Position numbers and translations under genes: made by a program. A DNA stretch of 10,634 nucleotides from the NCBI GenBank assembly GCA_020439725.1, contig JAGQSE010000684.1, positions 1 through 10,634 of the forward strand, written 5' to 3'. Each line of letters starts with the position of its first letter. Position 1 is the first letter of the stretch. Below the pieces are notes generated by a model. The model saw nothing but the letters and a program-made list of their open reading frames with translations. It was not told where the DNA came from and ran no database searches. This document shows, piece by piece, positions 1 to 6,865 of the stretch. The stretch comes from Acidobacteriota bacterium. Lineage in GTDB: Bacteria; Acidobacteriota; Thermoanaerobaculia; Multivoradales; JAHZIX01.

Positions 1-3000
1 TCTCGGAGAGCCTGGGAAAGAAACATCATGCAAAACGACTCGCCACGATCTGCCCCGCGGCGCCACCATTCCGCACCGGCCCTCTTGTCCGTGGGCACTC
101 CCTCCCCTACGAAATAGGCATGGCCGAGATAGCGCATCGCCGAGGCGGATCCGCCCTCCGCCGCCCTGGTGGCCAGCTCGACGGCACGGGCGGGGTCGTA
201 GGGAACTCCCCAACCCAGGAAGTACTGCGACGCCAGGAGCGCCGCCGCATCGGGATCGCCGGCTCCGGCGCGGCCGGTGAGAGCCCTGGCACCCCGCGCC
301 AGCAACGCCCTCCCACGGTCACCGTCGGCGACCCATGGCAGAGCTTGGAAGCCGTCTGCACCGCGTTCCCGGACCTCCTCGATCAGGAGGCTTCCTTCCT
401 CCGAGGTTCCGGGAAGAAGGCCCGCCACCATCGACCACCCCAGGAGCATCTTCGCCTGCGGATTCTCCTCGGCGATGCCGTCGAGCAGGCTGGCGGTCCT
501 CTCGAGGTCGGCGACGCTCGGTGTCGGCTCCGTCAGCAGGGCCCAGGCCAGGTCGAAAACCGCGGGTCGGTTGCCCGCCGCTACCGCCTTCTCCAGCCAC
601 GGTCGCGCCTGGGAGGGATCGGCCTCCACGGCCTGTCGGCCGTAGAGCAGGACGTTCCCCACAACCTGCATCGCGTCGGGCTTGCCCATTTCTGCCACCC
701 GGCGCATCGCCTCGACGCCCCGGCGCAGCACGGCGGCGTCCCCGGAGCCGAGCTCGAGCTGGGCCAGGGAGTAGAGCGCGTCGCCGTGACCCAAGTCGGC
801 GGCCCGCTGGTACCAGCGAGCCGCTGCGTCGCGATCCTGGCCCACTCCGACTCCCTCGCGGTACATCCAGGCGAGGTTGTAGGGGGCGAAGGGGTTGTCC
901 TGGGCCACCGACGCCTCGAACCACCGCTTCGCCTGCCGCGCATCCGCCTCGCAGCCGATGCCGACCAGGTAGCTCAACCCCAACAGGTACTGAGCCTGGT
1001 CGTCGCCCCCGGTGGCCAGCTCGCGGACCGCCGGCAGCGCCTCCCGGGCCATCCGGTCGCCCAGCCGTCGATCGACCGAGAACCCGCAATTGCCGAGGTG
1101 GTAGAGCCCCGCCAACCGCAGGGTCGCCATCGGGTCGCCGGTGGCCGCGGCCTTCTTGAACAGCTCGCGGGCCGCGCCGAGATCGAAGTGTCCGCCGAGC
1201 CCCGCATAGAGGGCGTCCGCCTCTGCCAGCAGCTCCGCGGCGGACCCGGGTTCCGGCCTCGCCGCCTGGGTTACGGGAGCCGGTGCCTCGCGTCCGGCCT
1301 CGGCGGCGGACTCGCGGACCGGTGCCAGCGCCGGGGGCGTTGCCGCCACCTGGGCCCCGAGAGCGGTGTTGGCGTCGCGGATCTCCGCGTCGAGCCAGTA
1401 GTAGTCGGGATGTACCGCCCGAAGCTGTTCGAGGACCTCGAGAGCCCGCCGCGGCTCGCCCTGCTCGCGATACAACCGGCCCAGGAGGAAGAGCCCGCGC
1501 TCGATGGGCTCGCCGAGAGCTCGCTGGCTGTTCGCCAGGACCTGCCGTAGCTCCTCGACGTCGTGGCGATGGTAGGCGTTCTCGGCGGCGATGGCCCACG
1601 TCTGCTCCGACTTGGGATCGAGCTCGAGCAGGCGCTCCACCGCCTGGTCAGCCGCCTCCGACTCGCCGCCTCGTTGGGCGGTCAGCGCGAGACGTTCGAG
1701 GAGCCGGCGGTTCTCCGGGGTCCGTTCCGCCGCCGCCGCCAGATAGGGCACGGCGTCGTAGCTCAACCCCAGATTGTCGAGGTGATCCGCGGCACACTCC
1801 TCGGCACCACCGTCGTGGCCAGATCGTCCCGGGCGCACACAGAGCTCCTCGACCGCCGCCACGACCTCGCCGATGGCACCGCCTTCCGCCACCAGCTGGA
1901 GGTACTCGCGGTCCTCTCTCTGGCTGGAGCCCGCCGCCTCGAAGTAGGCCCGATACTGGCGGAGCGCCTCGTCCCGCGAACCCGTGGCCCAGGCTGCACG
2001 CGCCAGGGTCAGGTGACCGAGCGCACCGCCGCCCTCCCCCGAGGTCTCGAGCAGCCTTCGGCCGAGAGCCTGGATCTGATCCGTCTTCCCCGCCAGCAGA
2101 TAGACCCCGAGGAGGGCGCTGGTGATCTCCGGTCTCGTGAGCATCTGCTTCGGAGCCCCTTCGAGGACCGCTGCGGCACCGTCGAGATCTCCGCGCCCGA
2201 CGAGCAGCGCCGCGAGCTCGGTATAGGGCTGGACCCAGGTGCCATCGGGCAGCTGGGCGATCCACTGCTTCAAATGGGCGAGACGCGCGTCCTCGGCTCC
2301 AGCGGCGGCATAGGCCTCGTCGAGCGCGCGCCACAGCTCGTAGCGATCGGGGTCTGCGGCAAGCCGCCTCTCGAGGATCGGAATCACCACTCCGGCGGGC
2401 GGGGCGCCGTCGCCAGCCCTGCCGGAGCCTTCATGCAACGTGCTCACCGCCTGTGCCAGCTCCTCGGGCGGAGCCCCTTCGAGCATCGCCGCCAGTACCT
2501 CGTCGGCACCGGCGTACGCACTACAGGCTCCATAGGCCACCGAAACCTCGTAGCCCGCCGAGCTCTGGTCGAGGTGTGCCACCACCTGTCGGGCCACCGC
2601 CAGCCGCTCGGGGCAGGTCTCGAGATCCCGCGTGGCGTTGAGGGCGCGCAGAAGCCGGATGCCCCGCTCCTCCTGAGGCAGCCGTGCCGCCGCCCATCGC
2701 GCCGTCTCCCAGTCCTGGTCGAGACCGGCGGCGCGCACCAGCTGCTCCGCCGCCTGACGTGCCAGGTCGGGATCGTTCCCCTCGGACAAAGCGCGCAGAC
2801 ACCGCCGTGCCTCGGGGCGATAGGCGCCGGACGCCTCGCTCACCAGGCGGGTGCAAAATCCCAGGGTCTTCGGGTCTTCGGGCGCCGAGGCGAGGAATTG
2901 CTCGAGGGCCGGGCGCATCGCTTCCGGATCCCGTTGGGCCTCCTGGCTGCTCAGCCAGGCGTCGAGGGCCTCGCCGCTGCCGGGCCAGCGCGCGAGCCAG

Positions 3001-3641
3001 CGGTCGAGCCACTCCTGGGCTCGCGGCGTGTTGCCCTGGTCCTGAAAGTGCCGGAAGACCAGCTGGTAGGCCCCGGGCAGGTCCGGATGCCGTCGTGCGA
3101 AGCCTTCGAGCATCTCGCCGGCCTTCTGCGCCTCACCGCGCGCCCGGAGCACTCGCTCCGCCGCCTCGAAGGCCGCCGGATCGTCGGGAAACCGTGCCGG
3201 CAAGCCGAGAACGAAGTCATCCCGGGCGTCGCCTTCGAGCTCGCGCCCGGCCTGGATCAGCCACGGGCCGGCGGCCGACGGATCAGCAGCGATCCACGCC
3301 GCGAGAACCTGAGCGACCACCCGCTTTCCGGCGTCGTTGCGCGCTTCCCGGGTGGCATTGGGGTCCTGGACAAGGAGCTGCTGGACGACGCGGAAGGGCT
3401 CGATCATGAGCAGAGCCCTCCAGGCGTCGCTGTCCTTGGCATCCGCAGCGACCTTGGCCCGGAGCTCGTCCGATTGCTCCGTCGACCGGGCCAGGGCCTC
3501 CTCGAGGCTCAGCTCCTGCCCTTGCCCAGGCTCCTGCGCGAGCCCCAGGGAGGGCGCGAGGCAGGTGGCCAAGATGATCAAACCGACGACCCGCCGCGCC
3601 AGCGCCCGGGCCACCCAGGATCTCGATTCGTGCGTCTTCAC
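1..3641 (-). CDS. Very large exported TPR / Sel1-like repeat protein (C-terminus outside window)
   Basis: One uninterrupted minus-strand frame runs from a GTG at 3641 off the left edge, giving at least 1213 residues with no stop. The GTG is preceded by a purine-rich ribosome site (GGAAGGGG, four bases away). Residues 1-35 form a signal peptide: a basic start, a hydrophobic core (VVGLIILATCLAPSLGLA) and probable cleavage before QEPG, so the protein should be periplasmic or outer-membrane associated. Residues about 45-745 are TPR-like paired helices, clearest at about 550-575 and 650-747. A Pro/Ala-rich linker spans about 748-800. From about 815 to the edge come Sel1-like units, for example YLLGLSYLVGIGCEAD, YNLAWMYREGVGVGQD and YLGHAYFVGEGVPTD, each followed by A..W...A...G. 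Such solenoids act as protein-binding scaffolds; no catalytic domain is visible. The partner and role are unknown. The reading frame is certain; the function is not. Confidence 0.9.
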   Translation of the reverse strand, partial: MKTHESRSWVARALARRVVGLIILATCLAPSLGLAQEPGQGQELSLEEALARSTEQSDELRAKVAADAKDSDAWRALLMIEPFRVVQQLLVQDPNATREARNDAGKRVVAQVLAAWIAADPSAAGPWLIQAGRELEGDARDDFVLGLPARFPDDPAAFEAAERVLRARGEAQKAGEMLEGFARRHPDLPGAYQLVFRHFQDQGNTPRAQEWLDRWLARWPGSGEALDAWLSSQEAQRDPEAMRPALEQFLASAPEDPKTLGFCTRLVSEASGAYRPEARRCLRALSEGNDPDLARQAAEQLVRAAGLDQDWETARWAAARLPQEERGIRLLRALNATRDLETCPERLAVARQVVAHLDQSSAGYEVSVAYGACSAYAGADEVLAAMLEGAPPEELAQAVSTLHEGSGRAGDGAPPAGVVIPILERRLAADPDRYELWRALDEAYAAAGAEDARLAHLKQWIAQLPDGTWVQPYTELAALLVGRGDLDGAAAVLEGAPKQMLTRPEITSALLGVYLLAGKTDQIQALGRRLLETSGEGGGALGHLTLARAAWATGSRDEALRQYRAYFEAAGSSQREDREYLQLVAEGGAIGEVVAAVEELCVRPGRSGHDGGAEECAADHLDNLGLSYDAVPYLAAAAERTPENRRLLERLALTAQRGGESEAADQAVERLLELDPKSEQTWAIAAENAYHRHDVEELRQVLANSQRALGEPIERGLFLLGRLYREQGEPRRALEVLEQLRAVHPDYYWLDAEIRDANTALGAQVAATPPALAPVRESAAEAGREAPAPVTQAARPEPGSAAELLAEADALYAGLGGHFDLGAARELFKKAAATGDPMATLRLAGLYHLGNCGFSVDRRLGDRMAREALPAVRELATGGDDQAQYLLGLSYLVGIGCEADARQAKRWFEASVAQDNPFAPYNLAWMYREGVGVGQDRDAAARWYQRAADLGHGDALYSLAQLELGSGDAAVLRRGVEAMRRVAEMGKPDAMQVVGNVLLYGRQAVEADPSQARPWLEKAVAAGNRPAVFDLAWALLTEPTPSVADLERTASLLDGIAEENPQAKMLLGWSMVAGLLPGTSEEGSLLIEEVRERGADGFQALPWVADGDRGRALLARGARALTGRAGAGDPDAAALLASQYFLGWGVPYDPARAVELATRAAEGGSASAMRYLGHAYFVGEGVPTDKRAGAEWWRRGADRGESFCMMFLSQALR

Positions 3642-3653
3642 CTCGCCCCTTCC
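3642..3653 (-). promoter_or_regulatory. Ribosome-binding site that fixes the GTG start of the TPR/Sel1 gene
   Basis: Read on the minus strand, GGAAGGGG lies four bases upstream of the GTG at 3641. No ATG occurs nearby in this frame, and the signal peptide begins directly after this GTG. Both facts support the non-ATG start. Confidence 0.6.
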
Positions 3654-3711
3654 TTCCCGACGATCGATGGTCCCTCCGGTTCCGCGTGAGCCGATATCCA
3701 TCAAAAAAGCA

Positions 3712-3720
3712 ATCGTACCA
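3712..3720 (-). promoter_or_regulatory. Possible extended -10 promoter for the TPR/Sel1 gene
   Basis: On the minus strand the 217-base divergent gap contains TGGTACGAT, an extended -10 form (TG-n-TACGAT, 4 of 6 matches to TATAAT), about 70 bases upstream of the GTG start. No convincing -35 box sits at the right distance. An A/T-rich run directly downstream (six A on the plus strand at about 3703-3708) stands out from the GC-rich surroundings. This is a candidate only. Confidence 0.25.
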
Positions 3721-3790
3721 GCTGCGATGGCACCACCCGATCCGCGGGGCGGCGGGCTCCATCAGCATGAGACAATGAGCCCGGAGCTTC

Positions 3791-3827
3791 CGAGGCTCCC
3801 CTCCCGAGGCTCCTCATGGCGAGCCTC
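3791..3827 (+). repeat. Direct and inverted repeat cluster in the leader of the DUF2318 gene
   Basis: CGAGGCTCC occurs twice with a 14-base period (3791-3799 and 3805-3813). The second copy forms a perfect 7-base inverted repeat, GAGGCTC (3806-3812) with GAGCCTC (3821-3827), separated by eight bases. In RNA this would be a stable GC-rich stem-loop about 30 bases ahead of the ATG at 3859. The first copy could pair with the same 3' arm, so two alternative hairpins are possible. No T tract follows, so an intrinsic terminator is unlikely. The function is unknown. Confidence 0.5.
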
Positions 3828-3858
3828 TCGTTCCACCGAGCTCCACCGGAGACGCGTG

Positions 3859-4335
3859 ATGAAACGTTGGACACCCAAAGGCGGCATCCTTTTCGTACTG
3901 GCGTTCCTGGCGCTGTTCCTGGCCATCGACTTCGTGGTCGAGGCCGGGTACGGCCGGTCCCGGTTCGAGCGGGTCCGCCCCGATGCGGACGGCGTCGTGC
4001 GCCTCGACCTCCACGATCTAGAGCCCCTCGAGGTGCGCTTCTACCGCTTCCTCAACGGCGCCAACCAGGAGGTCGAGTTCCTGGTCGGCCGCGACGAGAG
4101 CGGCGTCGTCCAGGTCGGCTTCAACGCCAACAACAGCCACTACAAGGCGCGGCGAGGCTTCTCCGCTCAGAACGGCTGGATCATCGACAACAAATGCGAG
4201 ACCGCCAGCCGGCTGTCGACGATCAATCGCGGCGGCGGCGGTTGTCGTCCACTACCCCTGGCCCATCGCATGGAAGGCGACGTGCTGGTGCTTCGCGAAT
4301 CCGACATCCTCGAGGGCTGGCGTTTCTTCCACTGA
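3859..4335 (+). CDS. Membrane-anchored DUF2318 / FtrD-like protein with altered cysteine motif
   Basis: This is a 158-residue protein. The ATG at 3859 has GGAG seven bases upstream; an in-frame GTG directly precedes it and could also serve. Residues 9-27 form one hydrophobic segment (ILFVLAFLALFLAIDFVV), so the rest should be anchored outside the cytoplasm. The body resembles the DUF2318 domain of FtrD-type membrane proteins, which are linked to iron uptake and redox. It keeps the family's late motif as GGGGCRPLPL (Cys129) and the ...RRGF.....W.. core around residues 98-113. As I recall the family, it carries C-x-x-C-Y and C-N-N-C-G pairs; here these read N91-N-S-H94-Y and D110-N-K-C113-E, so only Cys113 and Cys129 remain. 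No FTR1 permease or other iron gene is nearby. It is the only plus-strand gene in the window. The family call is fairly firm; metal binding is open. Confidence 0.8.
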   Translation: MKRWTPKGGILFVLAFLALFLAIDFVVEAGYGRSRFERVRPDADGVVRLDLHDLEPLEVRFYRFLNGANQEVEFLVGRDESGVVQVGFNANNSHYKARRGFSAQNGWIIDNKCETASRLSTINRGGGGCRPLPLAHRMEGDVLVLRESDILEGWRFFH

Positions 4336-4353
4336 GCCCGTCTGGACGGCTCA
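4333..4353. terminator. Inverted repeat spanning two convergent stop codons (possible bidirectional terminator)
   Basis: TGAGCC (4333-4338) and GGCTCA (4348-4353) are perfect inverted repeats. The inner bases GT/AC extend the stem after a one-base bulge, leaving a small CUGG loop. The left arm contains the TGA of the DUF2318 gene, and the right arm contains the TGA of the methyltransferase on the other strand. There is no U tract on either side, so intrinsic termination would be weak. It is the only structure between two convergent genes. Confidence 0.35.
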
Positions 4354-5079
4354 GCGCGTCACCACCAGCCGATACCCCAGGTCGAGCTCGTCGAGCGCGA
4401 GAAGGTGACCGTGGCGTTCGTTCCAGGCGCCGGTCTCGAGGTCGCGTGCCAGCCGGGCCAGGATCGGCTCGACGTCGCGGAGCTTCGAGAAGGTCGAGAT
4501 GGCGGCGCGCACGGCAGGATCGAGATAGGCCTCGGGCCGCCGCCAGTAGGCGCCCAGGAAGCCGTCGGTGCAGTCGGCGGGGACGGGTACCGGTCGGGTC
4601 GCGATCGGTCCGAGCCCCCCTCGAAGCAGATCGATGGCGGGAAAGATCCGCCGGTCGATGGTCAGGATTTCGGGGAAGTAGCCGGTGAGCCAGAACCCCG
4701 CGAAGCCGGGATCCCAGGTCAGGATGACGACTCGGTCGCGGGCGACTCGTGTGAGCTCGGCGAGACCTCCCTCGACGTCGGGCCAGTGATGGAGCGTGAG
4801 GATCGCCAGGCTGGCATCGAAGGAGCGATCGGCGAACGGCAGACGCGTCCCCGTCGCCCGCACCACCGGTGCCGCGCCCGCGCTCCGCTGCCGGACCATC
4901 GTCCACGCCGGCTCCACCGCCACGACGCGCCGATGCTCGGGCTCGTAGGAACCGCTGCCGGCACCGACGTTGACCACACGCTCCGCAGAACCCAGCGCCC
5001 CGTCGATCACCGCCCCGATCCGAGGGTCCGGCCGACGTACCGCACCGTAGCCGTGACCGATCGATTCATAGAGGTGCAT
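4351..5079 (-). CDS. Class I SAM-dependent methyltransferase
   Basis: The call is a 242-residue protein from the ATG at 5079. The Rossmann-type methyltransferase motifs are clear: motif I VVNVGAGSGSYEP (35-47) binds S-adenosylmethionine, VVAVEP (52-57) carries the acidic residue for the ribose, LPFADRSFDASLAILTLHHW (80-99) covers motifs II and III, and RVVILTWDP (116-124) forms the next strand. The start MHLYESIGHGYGAVRRPDPR resembles the usual opening of small-molecule methyltransferases of this type, which favours the ATG at 5079. That ATG has no good ribosome site; a TTG at 5118 preceded by GAGG would add 13 residues. The substrate cannot be read from the sequence. It follows the hydrolase on the same strand after about 95 bases, so co-transcription with the dioxygenase-hydrolase pair is possible but unproven. 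Confidence 0.85.
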   Translation of the reverse strand: MHLYESIGHGYGAVRRPDPRIGAVIDGALGSAERVVNVGAGSGSYEPEHRRVVAVEPAWTMVRQRSAGAAPVVRATGTRLPFADRSFDASLAILTLHHWPDVEGGLAELTRVARDRVVILTWDPGFAGFWLTGYFPEILTIDRRIFPAIDLLRGGLGPIATRPVPVPADCTDGFLGAYWRRPEAYLDPAVRAAISTFSKLRDVEPILARLARDLETGAWNERHGHLLALDELDLGYRLVVTR

Positions 5080-5173
5080 TCGGGGGTCGTCTCGGAGGAG
5101 CGCAGCCCTGGCGATCAAGCTCCCGGGCCTCGCGTACCTTTCGGGGCATCATAGGAACGATCACCAGCAGGCG

Positions 5174-5824
5174 CTACCCACCCATCCCCGCCAACAGCCC
5201 CCGCACCGCTTCGATCTCATCGGGGACGATGGTGTGCGGGATGCCGGGATAGCGGCGCAGGTCGACGTCGGCGCCCAGACCTCGCAGGATCTCGGCGCTC
5301 TCCTCGACCCGCCACCAGGGGACGTGGGGGTCTGGATCGCCGGCGGCGAGGAAGACGGGGACACCTTCCAAAGAGCCCGTGCGGGAGCCCGTCTCGCCGC
5401 GGTGGATCCCCGGGGGCCCGATCAGACCCCCGGTGAGCGCCGCCACGGCGCCGAAGCGTCGGGGGCGGCGTGCTGCCAGCTCTAGAGCCAGACAGGCTCC
5501 TTGCGAGAAGCCGAGGAGCATCACCCGCTCCGGCCCGAGCCCCGCGACGAGCACCGTCTCGAGCTCCGCATCGAGCCTGTCGAGGGCCGAGTCGAGCCAC
5601 GGCTGATTCGCCTCGAGGGGGGCGAGGAAGCTGTGCGGGTACCACGTGCGACGGGCCGCCTGGGGTGCCCGGTAGGCCAGATCCGGGCGACCGAGGTAGG
5701 GCGCCAGCTCGAGCATGCTCTCGGCGCCGGCACCGCGGCCGTGGACCAGGATCACCGCACCCGAGGCGGTCTCGAGGTCGGCCCCCGAGACCCGCGTCGG
5801 CGTTCCTTGGTGGAGCTCGGTCAC
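5174..5824 (-). CDS. mhqD: Phospholipase/carboxylesterase-type alpha/beta hydrolase (MhqD-like)
   Basis: This 216-residue protein starts at GTG 5824, overlapping the dioxygenase stop by four bases (GTGA), a sign of coupled translation. It is a compact cytosolic alpha/beta hydrolase with no signal peptide. The oxyanion-side motif is VILVHGRGA (24-32), the nucleophile elbow GFSQGA holds Ser107, the acid is probably Asp165 in GDPDPHVP, and the base is His197 in GIPHT. These features and the length match the phospholipase/carboxylesterase group that includes Bacillus MhqD (YodD). In known MhqR regulons, MhqD-type hydrolases are induced with ring-cleaving dioxygenases by quinones and catechols. 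The adjacency here repeats that pairing. The natural substrate is unknown; hydrolysis of a ring-cleavage product or an ester is inferred. The symbol is family-level, not proven orthology. Confidence 0.88.
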   Translation of the reverse strand: MTELHQGTPTRVSGADLETASGAVILVHGRGAGAESMLELAPYLGRPDLAYRAPQAARRTWYPHSFLAPLEANQPWLDSALDRLDAELETVLVAGLGPERVMLLGFSQGACLALELAARRPRRFGAVAALTGGLIGPPGIHRGETGSRTGSLEGVPVFLAAGDPDPHVPWWRVEESAEILRGLGADVDLRRYPGIPHTIVPDEIEAVRGLLAGMGG

Positions 5825-6789
5825 GGCTCGACCGCCGCCGGCACCACCGGGGCGCCGAGCTCGGGCAACGAGGCCTCGATCTCGCCGCGGCGCGGCTCGT
5901 ACCAGGGCGGCAGCTGGAGCCCCGAGCCGAGCTCCGCGACGCTCTCGTCGAGGTCGAATCCCGGAGTGTCGGTGGCGATCTCGAAGAGCACGCCGCCGGG
6001 TTCGCGGAAGTAGATCGAGTGGAAGTACTGGCGGTCCTGGACCGGGGTCACGCCGAGCCCCGCCGCGGTCAGCCTCCGCCGCCAGGCGAGCTCCTCCTCG
6101 TCTCCGGCGACCCGCCAGGCGACGTGATGCACCGAGCCGGCAGCGACCCGCCCCAGCGCCTCTCCAGGCCGGTCGACGATGTCGAGGTGGAGCCCCGGAT
6201 CCCCCTCGCGGCCGATCCGGAGCCGGGTGCGCTCGCCGTCCTCGCCGAGGATCTCGAAACCCATCGTGCCGTGGACCAGGTCGAGGGTATCGGTGGCGTC
6301 GGCCTCGAGCAGCGTGACGCCGTGGAAGCCGCGGATCGCCTGCGCCTCACCCACAGGTCCTTCGCTCCAAGGCCGGCGCACCGCCGCCAGTGGATCCTCT
6401 ACCAGCTCGAGGAGCAGACCGTCGGGATCGAGCAGGGGCTGGACCTCCTGCCCCCAGCGCCGAGTCGGCTCCGCCAGGATCACCCCGGCCGCCTCGAGCC
6501 GGCGGCGCCACCAGGGAAGAGTGCCTTCGGGGATGGCGAAGGCCGTGGCCGTCGTCTGGCCGGCACCGCGGCTGCCACGGCGGGCACCGGGCCAGGGGAA
6601 GAACGTCAGGATGGTTCCCGGGCTTCCGGTCTCGTCGCCGTAGTAGAGGTGGTAGGTGCGCGGATCGTCGAAGTTGACCGTCTTCTTGACCAGCCGCAGA
6701 CCCAGAAGGCCGGCATAGAAGTCGAGGTTGGTCTGCGGATCGGTGGCGATGGCGGTGACGTGGTGGATGCCGAGGATGCGGTCGTTCAT
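5821..6789 (-). CDS. mhqO: Ring-cleaving dioxygenase of the VOC/glyoxalase superfamily (MhqO-like)
   Basis: This 322-residue protein starts at ATG 6789, with AAGGAG six bases upstream; two further in-frame ATGs (6795 and 6810) lie at or before that ribosome site and are less likely. It has two VOC modules. The first (about 6-132) opens with GIHHVTAIATDPQTNLDFYA and ends in GLLLELVEDP. The second (about 152-275) carries the probable iron ligands: His156 in GFHGVTL, His221/222 in GSVHHVAW and Glu270 in GGVLFEIATD. This is the 2-His-1-carboxylate arrangement of extradiol-type enzymes. Length and order match the MhqO/YdfO family, which confers resistance to hydroquinones and catechols, presumably by opening the ring. 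It sits between a MarR regulator and an MhqD-like hydrolase, the classic company of this family. The actual substrate is not determined by sequence. Confidence 0.9.
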   Translation of the reverse strand: MNDRILGIHHVTAIATDPQTNLDFYAGLLGLRLVKKTVNFDDPRTYHLYYGDETGSPGTILTFFPWPGARRGSRGAGQTTATAFAIPEGTLPWWRRRLEAAGVILAEPTRRWGQEVQPLLDPDGLLLELVEDPLAAVRRPWSEGPVGEAQAIRGFHGVTLLEADATDTLDLVHGTMGFEILGEDGERTRLRIGREGDPGLHLDIVDRPGEALGRVAAGSVHHVAWRVAGDEEELAWRRRLTAAGLGVTPVQDRQYFHSIYFREPGGVLFEIATDTPGFDLDESVAELGSGLQLPPWYEPRRGEIEASLPELGAPVVPAAVEP

Positions 6790-6795
6790 GGTCAT

Positions 6796-6801
6796 CTCCT
6801 T
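6796..6801 (-). promoter_or_regulatory. Shine-Dalgarno site deciding the dioxygenase start
   Basis: AAGGAG on the minus strand lies exactly six bases before the ATG at 6789, an optimal spacing. It selects this ATG over in-frame ATGs at 6795, which touches the site, and 6810, which lies upstream of it. Confidence 0.75.
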
Positions 6802-6814
6802 CGCGGTCATCGCG

Positions 6815-6847
6815 ATTCTGTCGTTACAACAATGAACGTGGCAACAG
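6815..6847 (-). promoter_or_regulatory. Candidate promoter and half-operator between marR and the dioxygenase gene
   Basis: The 76-base gap is A/T-richer than its surroundings. On the minus strand TTGCCA (6839-6844) and CAGAAT (6815-6820) are 18 bases apart, a plausible -35/-10 pair that would start transcription about 20 bases before the ATG. Between them lies ATTGTTGT (6826-6833), close to ATGGTTGT inside the palindrome upstream of marR. A loose CTGT...ACAG symmetry brackets 6818-6847. The dioxygenase may therefore have its own promoter under the same MarR protein, with a weaker site. This is inference from sequence likeness. Confidence 0.35.
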
Positions 6848-6865
6848 ATATTTCCGCGACAGCCG

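Noticed and set aside
319..1599. Minus-strand 426-residue open frame overlapping the TPR/Sel1 gene in another frame
   Set aside because: Its composition is dominated by Arg, Gly and Pro, as expected of a frame-shifted shadow. The correct frame shows clean Sel1 repeats throughout.
120..3689. Two long plus-strand open frames (120-1550 and 1563-3689) opposite the TPR/Sel1 gene
   Set aside because: They share one codon register, exactly antisense to the TPR/Sel1 frame. They have no ribosome site or recognisable domain, and arise because stop codons are rare opposite GC-rich codons.
3721..3780. Plus-strand promoter GACAAT with a TG extension at 3768-3776 for the DUF2318 gene
   Set aside because: The -10 match is modest and no -35 is present at a usual distance.
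5148..5153. TATGAT on the minus strand as a -10 box for the methyltransferase
   Set aside because: It matches 5 of 6 positions, but no -35 box lies 16-18 bases upstream. It remains a possibility, too weak to annotate.
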